From Planctomycetota bacterium (GTDB taxonomy: Bacteria; Planctomycetota; Phycisphaerae; UBA1845; UTPLA1), in contig JADJRI010000013.1 of NCBI GenBank assembly GCA_016712275.1, positions 62,001-126,000 on the forward strand: a stretch of DNA of 64,000 nucleotides, given 5' to 3'. The notes beneath the pieces are model-generated. The model saw nothing but the letters and a program-made list of their open reading frames with translations. It searched no databases and was not told the origin of the DNA. The position numbers were made by a program, and so were the translations under genes. Shown in pieces: positions 18,729 through 28,856 of the stretch (position 1 is its first letter; every line of letters starts with the position of its first letter).

Positions 18729-18783
18729 ATTACGAAGACTTTCGTGGAGTCAAAGAAATTCTTCGTAATACGGCTCCGTATTA
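18729..18783 (-). promoter_or_regulatory. Putative BlaI-type operator with two perfect dyads
   Basis: A 10-bp inverted repeat (attacgaaga at 18729-18738 / tcttcgtaat at 18760-18769) overlaps a second palindrome with 8-bp arms (taatacgg at 18766-18773, ccgtatta at 18776-18783). They lie 40-100 bp upstream of the repressor start. BlaI/MecI sites in other bacteria are TAC...GTA dyads, and the second palindrome has that form. Assignment by position and symmetry only. Confidence 0.6.
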
Positions 18784-19114
18784 TCGGCGCTACAGAGGTG
18801 ACGCGGTCCCGGTGCCGGTCCGGGATGTTGACATCCTTTGGTCTGATCGAGATCACGGCCAAGGTGGCCGCAAATAAAAGTATGGGAAAGGCCCCTTCGA
18901 TTATCTCATGTGGCTTTTCCCGACAGCCTGAGCCGGAGAATTCGCCAACTTTGAATTGTTAAGTCGGACACACACTGGTCGAGGACCGATGGGTGTAGAC
19001 CCGAATGGGAGGTTGAACCCGACCAGCGACTCACCCCTTGACCGGTCGGGCATCATAGAAGGATTGGCCGGCCGCCGAATGTCGGCTGAAGAACAGCCAC
19101 CAAGTGGTTGATTC
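18784..19114. other. Intergenic stretch, nothing recognised
   Basis: About 330 bases between the repressor's operator region and the integrase remnant. I see no plausible gene; a rightward open frame here has no family resemblance and overlaps the operator. Confidence 0.3.
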
Positions 19115-19609
19115 TCAACAACCGGCTGAAGCGTCCTGGCCCGGATGCCTGACCGGAGCTCGAACGGTAATGTTTGAGCCCATGGCCTGAATCTCCCTCA
19201 ACAGCCGATCCAGGAATTCCATCGTCGCAGGATCATTGGACGCGTTTGGCAAGCCGCTTGACCTCTGCACCCCGGTTGGAAACTCGACAGTTTCATGCAT
19301 CGTCTCCGGGATCAGGGCTGCGTAATGCCGCTGGCAGATTGCCGGCGAATTGCCCATGAGCGTTGAAATCTTGAAGAGCGACTCGCCCTTCTGGGCGAGC
19401 TGGCTGCCGAACGTATGCCGGAAATCGAGGCATCCCCAGTCCAGTCCGAACGCTTTATTGACCTTCCGCAGGTCCTGCGAAGAGTTACCTGGATGCCACC
19501 GCTTCCCCTTGGGTGAGGGGAAGAACCACACTCTTTGGTGTGGAGGCTGATTACGCTGGAACCACCGAAGACCAAAGAAGCCTGGCCAGATCAGCCGGTT
19601 TGGATGCGC
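19115..19609 (-). pseudogene. Tyrosine recombinase (integrase) C-terminal remnant
   Basis: The frame is open from 19609 but has no proper N-terminal domain. It reads 'AHPNRLIWPGFFGLRWF', then 'VWFFPSPKGKRWHP', then the catalytic box 'LDFRHTFGSQLAQKGESLFK' and 'MGNSPAICQRHYAAL'. The RHTFGS arginine and the final HYAAL tyrosine fit phage-type integrases. The usual histidines are replaced (LDFR, GN), as is common in the planctomycete branch. Only about 165 residues remain of an expected 350-400. It lies 80 bp from the tRNA-Phe, so it probably catalysed the island's integration before it was truncated. Confidence 0.82.
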
Positions 19610-19689
19610 TCAAGGAGGTGGAACCGCAGCAGACTGACCCCAAAGTGACCCCGGAAGACCCTAATAATCGTAAAAAAACGCGTTTCTGG

Positions 19690-19764
<75 letters not shown>

Positions 19765-19903
19765 GCCGTCATTCGACGGGAACACGGCATTTTGACACGA
19801 CCCGCCGTCGCCTGCAAGGGGCAGCTTCAGCCGGGTTCTGGTAAAGTTTGATGTAGCGTAGCCGCCCTCGGCTGTGGGAATTCATCAACCTTTACCAGTA
19901 CCT

Positions 19904-21178
19904 TCAACCGCCTTTCGAGGCAAGCGATTCGATCATCTCAACCCCGCCCTGGTAGGCAAAAAATGCGAGCGTTACCAGCAGTATTGTGTTCGAGGCGATT
20001 CCATTTCGATATTCCTTTGCGACATGCGGCCCGTTATTCAGGATCAGCAGCGTGAGCGCAAGGAGCGGCATGAAGCAGGCGCCCAGCACGGAATAGGCCA
20101 GTTGAATCGTCGTCGATTGTTGCCACAGCAAGATCAGCGGCAGCGTGGAGATGGCCAGCAGACATACGCGATAGACCCGGGTTTGCTCGAAAGGTATTTC
20201 CATTCGCCATTCACCGGTGCGTTCGCGGCGCCGGATGAGCGCGAGATCGGCGAAGAAGTAAGGCGCACTTTGCCAGACACCCAGCAAACTCGAAAAAACC
20301 GCCCCCCAGAAACCAAACAGGAAAGCCCACTTGGCAACGCCGCCGAACGAACCCAGCACGGCCTTCAACTGATCGGCCAGCAAGAGTGCCACCATGTCGC
20401 CCTTGCCGACCAGCGTCAGCCGCGAACCGATGACGATCATCGCCACGCCAAAAAGGCCGGTCATCATGTATCCGGCGGCCAAGTCGATGCGACAGGCCCG
20501 TACGCCGGTGAGCCCCGCTCGATGGGCGTTGCGAATCCAATATCCATACGAAAGCAGGGTCACGGTTCCGCCCACGCCGCCGAGAATACCGATCATCCAT
20601 TTGCGGCCCACAGGATCCGACGGCACATTGATCGCAAGAAACTCGCCCGGTGAGATGCCCTTCATCACGATGAGTATGGCCGTCAAAAGCACCGTGCAAA
20701 ACATGATGCCGATGCAAACGCCCATCAGTCGTTCAAACAATTTGAAACCGCCAATCCAGACGAGTACAAACCCGGCGACGGAGTGAACGACACCCCAGAT
20801 GATCTTTGACGTCGCCACCGACTTCCCGATCGGCCACAACGCATACCCCGCCACGCCGCAGGCATTGACGAGCGCGCCGCCGGTGACAAATGTCCAGATC
20901 AGCAGGTAGAAAAAAAAGACATAACGAATCCAGCGACCGAGGTGTGCATACCAGCCTTCGAGCAGCGTGGTATTTGTGGCCATTTGCCAGCGGGCCAGTC
21001 CCTCGTTGAGCGACCACTTCAAGAGCGAACCGACGAGCGCCGCCCACGCAATGCCGACTCCGAGATGCGTCCCGCCGAATGCGGCCGTTATCAGGTCGCC
21101 CGAACCGACGCCCGTCGCGGCGACGAGAATGCCGGGGGCGAGCAGGGCCAGCGTGTTGCGAATCCTGCCTAGAATCAC
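19904..21178 (-). CDS. Nramp-related membrane transporter
   Basis: The 424-residue protein has about eleven hydrophobic helices in the LeuT-like Nramp order. The first ('LALLAPGILVAATGVGSGDL') aligns with Nramp TM1, where Mn/Fe transporters have a DPGN metal site; here it reads GVGSGD. The TM6 metal-site methionine region is also changed ('GGVGGTVTLLSYGYWIRNAH'). Such variants fit the wider NRAMP-related group, some of which carry other ions such as magnesium. The protein is complete with an intact frame. It lies next to the ABC permease gene, 10 bp downstream of its stop. Substrate unknown; a divalent cation is likely. Confidence 0.8.
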   Translation of the reverse strand: MILGRIRNTLALLAPGILVAATGVGSGDLITAAFGGTHLGVGIAWAALVGSLLKWSLNEGLARWQMATNTTLLEGWYAHLGRWIRYVFFFYLLIWTFVTGGALVNACGVAGYALWPIGKSVATSKIIWGVVHSVAGFVLVWIGGFKLFERLMGVCIGIMFCTVLLTAILIVMKGISPGEFLAINVPSDPVGRKWMIGILGGVGGTVTLLSYGYWIRNAHRAGLTGVRACRIDLAAGYMMTGLFGVAMIVIGSRLTLVGKGDMVALLLADQLKAVLGSFGGVAKWAFLFGFWGAVFSSLLGVWQSAPYFFADLALIRRRERTGEWRMEIPFEQTRVYRVCLLAISTLPLILLWQQSTTIQLAYSVLGACFMPLLALTLLILNNGPHVAKEYRNGIASNTILLVTLAFFAYQGGVEMIESLASKGG

Positions 21179-21187
21179 GGCACCTTC

Positions 21188-24020
21188 TCAATCCTGCAAC
21201 GCCGACACAATATTGCTTCTTCCCGCATACCGTGCCGGCCCCAGCGCCGCGAGGGCGCACAGCACCGTCGCCAGCGCCGCGCCGCCCATGACCAGTTCCC
21301 AGGGAATCGAAAACTCCGGTCGAAAGCCCGACAGTAATTCCGTCATGCGGTTGCTCGCCCGCCCGAGCGCCAGCCCCAGCACAAGCCCGAGCGTCGAGCC
21401 GATGAGCGCCAGCACCAATGCCTCACCCACCACCATGCGCATCAACTGGCCGCGCGTGATTCCGATCGCCCGGAGCACCGCCAAGTGTCGCGACCGGCTG
21501 GTCACATTGGCGGCCATCAGATTCGCGACGCCCATCGCGCCGATCAAGAGCCCGACAAACGGCACGGCTGAGAGCAAGAGCGTCACGCGATCGATATTGC
21601 CGTCGATCTGTTTCTTTAGTTCCCGTGCCGTCACAAAGGCACGATCCGGGTAATTCATCTTCTTCAACATTTCATTGATGATCGTCACTTCCGGCCCCGA
21701 ACCCGGCAGCGGCGCATTGCCGGTTAACGCAAACGTGGGGCGACCCTGCGGCGATTTCGACTTGCCCGGCACAAAGCCCTCGATGCCCTCGTGCGATGTG
21801 GTGGCGGTTTCCTCCTCCTTGAAATCGAAATTCATGAGCAGCAGCTTGCCGAATGCGATTCCGTAGAGCCGCTTTGCATCATCGAGGGTGCCGATGACGG
21901 CGCCGACCGAATAAGATTGAAAATAGGTCTCCGCATTGAAGAAGCTGATCGCGATGTCCAGCCCCGGGGAAGCAATTACCCCCGCAATGATGAAATCCGC
22001 CTTTTTGGTTCCCACCCAAAGACGAACCTTGGAGCCGACCCCCTTCTTGTGCGCCGCGGCGAACTCGCGTGTCACCAGCAGATACCCCCCCTGCTTCAGC
22101 TTCGCGCGTGCCGTCGCCTCGTCACCCTCCAGAAAAGTCAGCTTCACGATTTTGAAGCCCTCGTCCGGATCGATCGCCAGAAATCGCTGCAGCGACTCCA
22201 TCACCGTCAGGAAATCAAACGCGCTGCGTTTCCTGGGCGGCCGCAGCGAAAAGGAGAAATCGTCGGTGACCGCAAAGTCCTTGATTCCCGGAATATTCCG
22301 CAATTCCCGTACCTTGTCCAAGGGTCGCCCGTCGTAAAAATAAAGCATGGCATCGGGAAATTCCTTCGGAAACTGCCAGCCCTGCTTCACCGACTTGCCC
22401 CACACCACCAGCCCGACGATCAGCGACAGACCCACCATCAACCCGCAGCAAATCGCCGCCGAACGAAACGGCGCTTTTTGCACTTCGTCGCCCAGAAGCT
22501 CGTGCCGTATGCCCAGCACCGCGCCGGCGATAAACACAGCAGGACGGCCGAACAGCATCACAATCAGCGGCATGAACAAAGCCGCACCGACATAAAGCAG
22601 GACGATACCCGCGACCGCGTTGACATCGAACACCGCGCTACCGGGCTCGCCCAGTGACCGGTTCATCAGTTCATGGGCGACGAGAAAGACGATCCCCCGC
22701 GCCGCGGCCATCCAAATCCACCGCACATAATTCTGGTCGGAGGGCGATCGCGTTGCTTCAACGGGTGACACTTCAAAGGCACGAATCGCCGGAAACGCAG
22801 CGCCGAGAAGTGTCGTCGCCAACCCGCCGCCGACTGCCATCGCAATGCCCGTCCAACTCACCGCGAAATGGCCGAGATAGTCGGGCACGAACTGCATCGT
22901 CAGCCACTGCAGCCCCAATCCCAGCGGAACGCCCAGCAGCGTACCCGCCACGCCAAACGGCATGGCCTGCAATACAATCAGCACGCAAAGCTGCTTGCGG
23001 GTCACACCAACGCACCGCAGCAGGCCCAGCTCGGCAATGCGCTCAGTCACGCCCATGCTCATCGTCGCAATGATGATGAAAAAAGCCGTCAGCAAAACGA
23101 CACACGCCAGAAGCATCATGACGAACTGCAACAGCCCCTGCGCCGCGCCCAGCTTCTTCAGCTGCGCCTCGGTCGTTCGCACCTCCAGCCCCGGCGCGCT
23201 TTCGCCGCGCGATTCAATCTCGGTCCGCTTCGCCGCAATGATCTTGCGCACATCGTCCGCAATGCGCCGAATTTCTTCGAAGTCCGGCTCGCGGGCGATC
23301 ATCTCGACCGACTTGATTTTTTGCGGCATTTCGCACAACGACTGCACTTCACCCAGTGAGATCCACGCCATCGGCGCTGATTCATGCCAGGCGGCGGCGA
23401 TCCAAAATGCCCACAACGGTGTATGGCCTCGCAACGCGCTCTTCCTCGGTGTCTCTCAAGAAAACAACATCGCCGATGCCAACTCCCAACTGCCTGGCCA
23501 ATAGCGATTCCAGCACCGCACCGCGCCGATCCGATGTTGAAAGCATCTTTCCTTGAATGATGTTGTAGCTGCGAAAGGATTGTTCGTTCTCCGGCTCGAT
23601 TCCCGTCACTTCGATTCGTATGAACGAACCGCGATCCGGAATGGTCGGTTCGCCGGAGAGTGTCTCGTCGGTCTGTGTCGTTGCACCGGAGTTGGACTCT
23701 CGCACGCCTCGGGGCACCCCGGCCGCCTCGACATACTCGCGCGTGCGCACCGTCACATGTCGGATTCCCGGCACGTCCTTCACCCACTCACGAACGTCCT
23801 CGTCGAATACCCCCCACACCCCGGCTGTCGACTCAACCACCACATGCGACCGGCCGATCCAATCCAGCACGACATTCGTGACGCCGCGGCGCACGGACTC
23901 ATAGCAGCAGGTCACCCATACGACCACGCCCACGCCGAGCGTGATTGCCAACACGGCCAGCGCGGTTCGACCCGCCCTAGTCCGCCAGCTCCGCGTAGCG
24001 AGCTGCAACCAGTGACGCAT
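21188..24020 (-). CDS. ABC exporter permease (FtsX/MacB type), frameshifted
   Basis: Two overlapping frames make one protein of about 940 residues. The N-terminal part, from the ATG at 24020, has 'TALAVLAITLGVGVVVWVTC' (TM1) and a MacB-like periplasmic domain ending 'RPYTVVGILDRRRLA'. A one-base frame change near 23400 joins it to 'ESAPMAWISLGEVQSL', several membrane helices, a second periplasmic domain ('DRAFVTARELKKQIDGNIDR') and the FtsX-type end ('GVANLMAANVTSRSRHLAVL', 'RAIGITRGQLMRMVVGEAL'). It is a double FtsX-domain permease as in LolCE-type or MacB-type exporters. It overlaps its ATPase gene by about 44 bp, so they form one operon. Confidence 0.82.
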
Positions 24021-24735
24021 CGCCGCTTCCCTTCGGTTCCGCAATGCCGGTGAATTTTCCGGCGCGAATGAAATGAACCACGTCCGCATGCGCAGCCGCC
24101 GCGGATTCGTGTGTGACCATCAGTACAGTCGTATTTCGCTCGCGGGCCAGCGCCCGAAGCAACCGCCATATTTCCAGCGATGCAGTCGGGTCGAGGTTGC
24201 CCGTTGGCTCGTCCGCCAGAATCAGCACGGGTTCAAACGTCAGCGCCCGTGCAATCGCCACGCGCTGTTGCTCGCCGCCTGACATCAACGCCGGCCTGTG
24301 TTTCAACCGATGGCTCAGATGAACCTGCCCAAGCATCTCCCGTGCGCGCCCTTCCGCAATCGTCGCCGATTTGCCATCCACCAAGAGCGGCAGCATCACA
24401 TTTTCCAGCGCCGTCAATGTGGGCATCAGGTTGTACGCCTGGAAAATAACACCAAGCCGCCGCCGCCGAAACAATGTCCGATCGGTATCCGACAGCTTGT
24501 TCACCGCAAGCCCGTCAACCTGGATCGTTCCCTCGTCCGGCACATCGAGCCCGCCGATGAGGTGCATGAGGGTCGTTTTGCCCGAGCCGCTCGCCCCCAT
24601 GATCGCGACAAACTCACCGCTCTTCGCAAGAAGGCTCACCCCCGCCAGCGCATGAATCGTCTCGTCGCCCAAATGATAGCGTTTGTGAAGATTCTGTACG
24701 TCGATGACGGGAGCGGCCGTCGTTGTTTCCATCAT
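23977..24735 (-). CDS. ABC transporter ATP-binding protein (LolD/MacB type)
   Basis: The 252-residue protein is a complete nucleotide-binding subunit. It has Walker A 'MGASGSGKTTLMHLIGGLD', Q-loop 'FQAYNLMPTLTALENVMLP', signature 'LMSGGEQQRVAIARAL', Walker B 'VLILADEPTGNLD' and H-loop 'VLMVTHESAAAAH'. The sequence 'VPDEGTIQVDGLAVNKLSD' is typical of the LolD/MacB/FtsE-like subgroup, whose partners are FtsX-type permeases such as the next gene. It probably powers export or envelope trafficking of a lipid, peptide or lipoprotein. It is the first gene of the pair, with a hairpin repeat upstream. Confidence 0.93.
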   Translation of the reverse strand: MMETTTAAPVIDVQNLHKRYHLGDETIHALAGVSLLAKSGEFVAIMGASGSGKTTLMHLIGGLDVPDEGTIQVDGLAVNKLSDTDRTLFRRRRLGVIFQAYNLMPTLTALENVMLPLLVDGKSATIAEGRAREMLGQVHLSHRLKHRPALMSGGEQQRVAIARALTFEPVLILADEPTGNLDPTASLEIWRLLRALARERNTTVLMVTHESAAAAHADVVHFIRAGKFTGIAEPKGSGDASLVAARYAELAD

Positions 24736-24802
24736 GTGCGCCGATTAAGATCGATCTGTGGACTCGCCGCGAATGGCAGTCCGGTTTCAAGCGGTATTCC
24801 AT

Positions 24803-24851
24803 GGCAGCGAGGTGTGGCACCGGCTAATAGCCGGTGCCACACCTCGCTGCC
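24803..24851. repeat. Family A hairpin repeat, copy 1
   Basis: Perfect 23-nt inverted arms (24803-24825 and 24829-24851) surround the loop aat. The core is ggtgtggcaccggct-aat-agccgg... The same design recurs at 28762-28802 and 30137-30193 with compensating base changes. It is intergenic, between the divergent ABC and phosphoesterase genes. Confidence 0.85.
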
Positions 24852-24916
24852 GACGACAACATTCCGATCATCGTCCGAATCATGGCCGCATGCAAATGGA
24901 CGGCCCCAAGTTTCCC

Positions 24917-25783
24917 ATGCGAATCATCATCACCGCCGATCTTCACTACGACGTCGCCCGAAGCCGCGAACCGGCCAAAGCCATTGCCCGCGAAATTTGC
25001 GAACGCGGCGGCGACATCCTTCTGATCGTCGGCGACACCGCTTCCGCCAATCTGAACTTCTTGGATGAAGCCTTCGGCCTTTTTGAGTCCTTCGGCGGTT
25101 CGAAGCTCACTGTCGCCGGCAATCACGAACTCTGGACCGCAGGCGCGGCCTGTTCGCTGCATCGCCATGAAAACGAACTGGCCGAAGCCTGTTCACGCAA
25201 CGGCATTCATTACCTCGAACGCGAACCTTTCATCGCCGACGGGATCGCATTTGTCGGCAGTGTCGGCTGGTATGACTATTCCTTTCGTCCTCGGTGATGA
25301 AGATTCCGCTACGGTTTTTCCAAAGCAAAGTCGCTCCCGGCCGCCTCACGGCTTGAGGAACACAGCCACCTGCTGACCCGAACGGACGACGTTTCCGAGG
25401 CCGCCATGCAGGTCACCACCCGCTGGATGGACGGCGTACGCGTCAAATTGCCCATGAGTGACACGGCTTTTACACAAAGGCTTGCCGCCAAATTACGTTC
25501 GGATATTGAGGCGGTGGACGCAAAGGCGCGTCAGGTGATTGCAGCGATTCACCACCTGCCCTTTTTTGAGATGGTGCCGCATAGCGTGCTGCCGGATTGG
25601 GAGTTTGCGACCGCATACCACGGCGCGGAGATCTTTGGAGAGGTGCTGCTTGAGTATCCGAAGGTTACGCATGTTTTTTCAGGCCACATCCACCGCGAAC
25701 GCCGATTTCGAAAACGACACCTACAATGCATGAGTATCGGTTCGACCTACACGGAGAAGCGCTATGAAGTGCTCGACATTTGA
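24917..25783 (+). CDS. Calcineurin-like metallophosphoesterase, frame disrupted
   Basis: The protein begins 'MRIIITADLHYDVARS' (D-x-H metal motif), then 'ILLIVGDTASANLNFLDEAF' (GD), 'LTVAGNHELWTA' (GNHE), 'VIAAIHHLPF' and 'VTHVFSGHIHRERRF' (GHxH), so every metal-binding motif is present. Between about 25285 and 25360 the frame is lost and regained. The expected segment 'MKIPLRFFQSKVAP' is readable only in another frame, and the original frame returns at 'AASRLEEHSHLLTRTDD'. Two compensating indels would restore a protein of about 288 residues. Upstream in-frame starts at 24890/24896 are possible. Likely a cytoplasmic phosphodiesterase or phosphatase. Confidence 0.8.
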
Positions 25784-25830
25784 CGCAAACGATTGCACTT
25801 TAACCAACAGGGACAATTGCACATTTTCGT

Positions 25831-25885
25831 CGCGAAGCGACGTGTCCATCGCGAGCCGGACTGTGCCGGTCCGGGGCCTACTCGC
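25831..25885. repeat. Family B interspersed repeat, copy 1
   Basis: A stretch containing cgcgaagcga, then atcgcgagccgga and cggtccggggcc, is shared with 27354-27407 and partly with 31558-31593. It includes an imperfect hairpin (ccggact/ggtccgg). It sits just after the phosphoesterase and before the HtrA start. Confidence 0.7.
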
Positions 25886-25913
25886 CAAAAACTGGCGTTC
25901 GACTCGGCGAGAA

Positions 25914-27294
25914 ATGTTGAAGCCTGCTTTGGCTGTCTTCACGACTCTCATTTTTCCGCTGTGTGTTAAAAACGCCGTCGCTCACAACCAGGCCGACTCG
26001 CGCGCCGAACGCATGACACCGGCCGTGCGCGTTTTTCAGGAGTTCAGTCCCGCAGTCGTCAATCTCTCCACCACGAAGATTGTCACCGTTCAGAGTCGCT
26101 TCGGCGGCGGATCCATCTTCGACGACATCTTCGATTTTCCGATGCGCTCCCAGCCGCGCCGTTACAAGTCCACCAGTGTCGGCTCCGGTTTTCTCATCCA
26201 TGCCGACGGCTATCTCGTCACCAATGCCCACGTGGTCGACCGCGCCGCCGAATGCAAAGTTACCTTCGCGGACGGCACCGTCCTCGACGCGCAGGAGGTC
26301 GCCATCGACCGACGCCACGATCTCGCTGTATTAAAGGTTAACGCCCGCAAACCGCCTCCCCCACCTAAAACTCGGCCGCAGCGACGATCTCATGCCCGGC
26401 GAAACAGTGATCGCCATCGGCAACCCTCTCGGCCTGCAACATACCGTCACAACCGGCGTGGTCAGCGCCATCGACCGCACGCTCGAATTCGACAGCGACC
26501 ATGTTTACAGCGGACTCATCCAGACGGACGCTTCCATCAATCCCGGGAATTCCGGCGGCCCGCTGCTCAACGCCCTCGGCGAACTCATCGGCATCAACAC
26601 GGCCATTCGAGGCGATGCCCAGAACATCGGCTTTGCCATTCCGGTCGACCGCCTCACCGAATTGCTCCCCGTCATGCTCGATATCGAAAGGCTCAGACAG
26701 GTCGACTTTGGAATGCACTTCGACGGCAAGCCGCGGCGCGGCGGACCCAAAGGCGTGCGCGTCGCGCGGGTCGATGCGGATACACCCGCCGCCCGAGCGA
26801 AAATACAGCCGGGCGATCTGCTCACCTCGATCGACAACCAGCCCACCCACGACTACATCGAGGCATTCAGTCTGCTTGAACGAACGCCGATCGGCCAAAC
26901 GCTGAAGCTGAGCCTGGCGTCCGAAGATGGCCGATCAAAGAGAACCGTGGAAGTTCCCCTGGCGGAAATTCCGCGCCAGGATGCCTCGCGCATCATGAAG
27001 CGGCTCTTCGGAATTGAATTGCGCGAAATGAACAAGGCCGATCTCGAATTGATTGGCATCAACCGTTCGATCGGTCTGGTGGTCACGACCATCACGCCGG
27101 GCAGCGAAGCCAACCGGCAGGGACTCGCGCCAGGCGATATCATTACGAAATTCGGCGGCATTTCCGTCAGCGATCTTGCGACGCTGGCCCATCTGACAAA
27201 GCAAGTGCAGCACAATGATCGCATACCGTTCCAACTGCTGCGAATCCGAGACGATAACGCCGTCCGCTTCGAAACCGCCCTCGAATCCCAGTAA
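25914..27294 (+). CDS. HtrA/DegP-like serine protease with two PDZ domains, frameshifted
   Basis: From the ATG at 25914 there is a signal segment ('LAVFTTLIFPLCVKNAVAHN'), then a trypsin-like protease with the triad visible: 'LVTNAHVVD' (His), 'RRHDLAVLK' (Asp) and 'INPGNSGGPLLN' (Ser). Two PDZ domains follow ('GVRVARVDADTPAARAKIQP', 'GLVVTTITPGSEANRQGLAP'). The frame changes at about 26355-26365, where removing one C would give 'KPLPHLKLGRSDDLMPGE'. Such proteases degrade or refold misfolded envelope proteins. The full protein would be about 460 residues, a normal Deg length. It is downstream of the phosphoesterase. Confidence 0.88.
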
Positions 27295-27353
27295 ACAGTT
27301 TCTCCCGCATGGTGATGCCGATTGTCCAAAGTGTCCTTGCGAAAATGAGACAT

Positions 27354-27407
27354 CGCGAAGCGATGCACCATCGCGAGCCGGACCGTGTCGGTCCGAGGCC
27401 CGTTCGC
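27354..27407. repeat. Family B interspersed repeat, copy 2
   Basis: Shares cgcgaagcgatg, atcgcgagccggaccgtg and a perfect small hairpin (ccggacc-gtgtc-ggtccg) with copy 1. It lies just after the HtrA stop. Confidence 0.7.
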
Positions 27408-27484
27408 AAAGACCCGGCGCTCGCCTGCATAAAAAATCGTCATCGAGCGAATTTCGAATTAACCGCGCGCAATGCGCAGAAACC

Positions 27485-27505
27485 GTAGGGTGGGTTCGGC
27501 CCACC
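27485..27505. repeat. Family C hairpin repeat, copy 1
   Basis: The sequence gtagggtgggttcggcccac(c) forms a short hairpin (ggtggg/cccacc). It is followed by a run of T (ccaccttttttcc), so this copy could act as a terminator after htrA. Similar copies lie at 31508-31528 and 33972-33992. Confidence 0.65.
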
Positions 27506-27604
27506 TTTTTTCCTTTTTCATTTTGAATTCTCCGTTTCTCCATTCTCCTTTCCCAATTCTCCATTTGACTCCCCACCCCATTCCCCACGAAACTCTCACT
27601 TACC

Positions 27605-28714
27605 ATGTCCACCTTCCTCCTCGCCCCCGACAAATTCAAAGGTTCGCTCGACGCGCACTCCGTCGCTAGCGCCATCGCCGAGGGCATCCGCCGCGCCATT
27701 TTCGATGCCAACATCATTGAAGCCCCCATGGCCGACGGCGGAGAGGGCACACTCGAAATACTTGTCCGCGCGCTTCAGGGTCAACGGCGCCGCGTCGCCG
27801 CGACCGGCCCCCACGGCGAACCCATTGAGGCTCCCGTCGGCCTGATTCACCAGGCCTCCACGGCTGTCATCGAACTCGCGTCCATCGCCGGCCACGCCAT
27901 GGTGCCAGAAGGACGACACAATCCGCTGCTCACCACGACCTTCGGCGTCGGCCAGGCGATCCGTGCTGCCATCGAAACCGGCATCGAGGAAATTACCCTC
28001 ACGCTCGGCGGCAGCGCCACCGTCGACGGCGGCATCGGCATGATGCAGGCCCTCGGCATGACCTTTCTCGACTCGGGCGGCCGCCTCATTCAAACCCAAC
28101 TCTCCGGCGGCGACCTCGCAAAAATCGACCGGCTCGTCTGGGACAAGCCGCCCGACAATTTCGAAAACGTGCAGTTCACCATCGCCTGCGATGTGCTCAA
28201 TCCCGCCTGCGGCCCGAATGGCGCAGCCCGAATCTTCGGCCCGCAAAAGGGAGCCGACGAGGCCGGCGTGCGAATTCTCGAAGCTGGAATGGAAAAATGG
28301 GCCGGCATTCTCGAACGCATGACCGGCCGCCCGCTTCACGAAGAACCCGGCACCGGCGCGGCCGGCGGCGTCGCCCTCCCGCTGCTCGCTCTCGCAAACG
28401 CACATGTTGTTCCCGGCGTTGACCTCGTCGCCGAATGCCTCGGTCTCGCAGAGAAAATGATCGGCGCCGACCTCGTCATCACCGGCGAAGGAAAACTCGA
28501 CCGCCAATCGATGATGGGCAAAGTCGTCGGCGCGGTCGGGCGCATGGCCCAATCCGCCGGCGTTCCCTGCATCGCACTCGTCGGGACCGCCGGCGAAGGC
28601 GCAGACGAATGCCTGACCTTAATCGAAGATTTTTATGCCCTGAATGGCCCGATCGAAAAAACAGCGGAGCGACTTGCCGACCTTGCCGAGTCCGTCATCC
28701 ACGATTACCAATGA
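27605..28714 (+). CDS. Glycerate kinase (GarK/GlxK family)
   Basis: The 369-residue protein is a complete type I glycerate kinase (glycerate 2-kinase fold): 'LLAPDKFKGSLDAHSVASAI', 'EAPMADGGEGTLEILV', 'EITLTLGGSATVDGGIGMMQ', 'LGMTFLDSGG', 'ITGEGKLDRQSMMGKVVGAV' and 'VPCIALVGTAGEG'. It phosphorylates D-glycerate with ATP to 2-phosphoglycerate, feeding glycolysis from glyoxylate or glucarate breakdown. No strong ribosome-binding site precedes the ATG. It is flanked by hairpin repeats and next to an amino-acid-oxidase-type gene, which could hint at amine or glyoxylate metabolism, but they are separate by over 140 bp. Confidence 0.95.
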   Translation: MSTFLLAPDKFKGSLDAHSVASAIAEGIRRAIFDANIIEAPMADGGEGTLEILVRALQGQRRRVAATGPHGEPIEAPVGLIHQASTAVIELASIAGHAMVPEGRHNPLLTTTFGVGQAIRAAIETGIEEITLTLGGSATVDGGIGMMQALGMTFLDSGGRLIQTQLSGGDLAKIDRLVWDKPPDNFENVQFTIACDVLNPACGPNGAARIFGPQKGADEAGVRILEAGMEKWAGILERMTGRPLHEEPGTGAAGGVALPLLALANAHVVPGVDLVAECLGLAEKMIGADLVITGEGKLDRQSMMGKVVGAVGRMAQSAGVPCIALVGTAGEGADECLTLIEDFYALNGPIEKTAERLADLAESVIHDYQ

Positions 28715-28761
28715 TTGAGCCTGAAATCTGCAAGGCACTATTTGTTATGCGGCCTTTTACT

Positions 28762-28802
28762 CGGGGGTGTGGAACAGGCTAATAGCCTGTTCCACACCTC
28801 CG
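28762..28802. repeat. Family A hairpin repeat, copy 2
   Basis: The arms 28762-28780 and 28784-28802 surround loop aat with one mismatch. Relative to copy 1 the stem has ggaacagg/cctgttcc instead of ggcaccgg/ccggtgcc, so both arms changed together. It lies between the glycerate kinase and the oxidase gene. Confidence 0.85.
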
Positions 28803-28856
28803 GGTGCGACGCGACAAGTCACACCAACGCACGGCGAATGATATCGAGTTGATCGA

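Noticed and set aside
18678..18962. Rightward 94-codon frame divergent from the BlaI-type gene
   Set aside because: It runs through the palindromic operator and shows no family resemblance; more likely non-coding.
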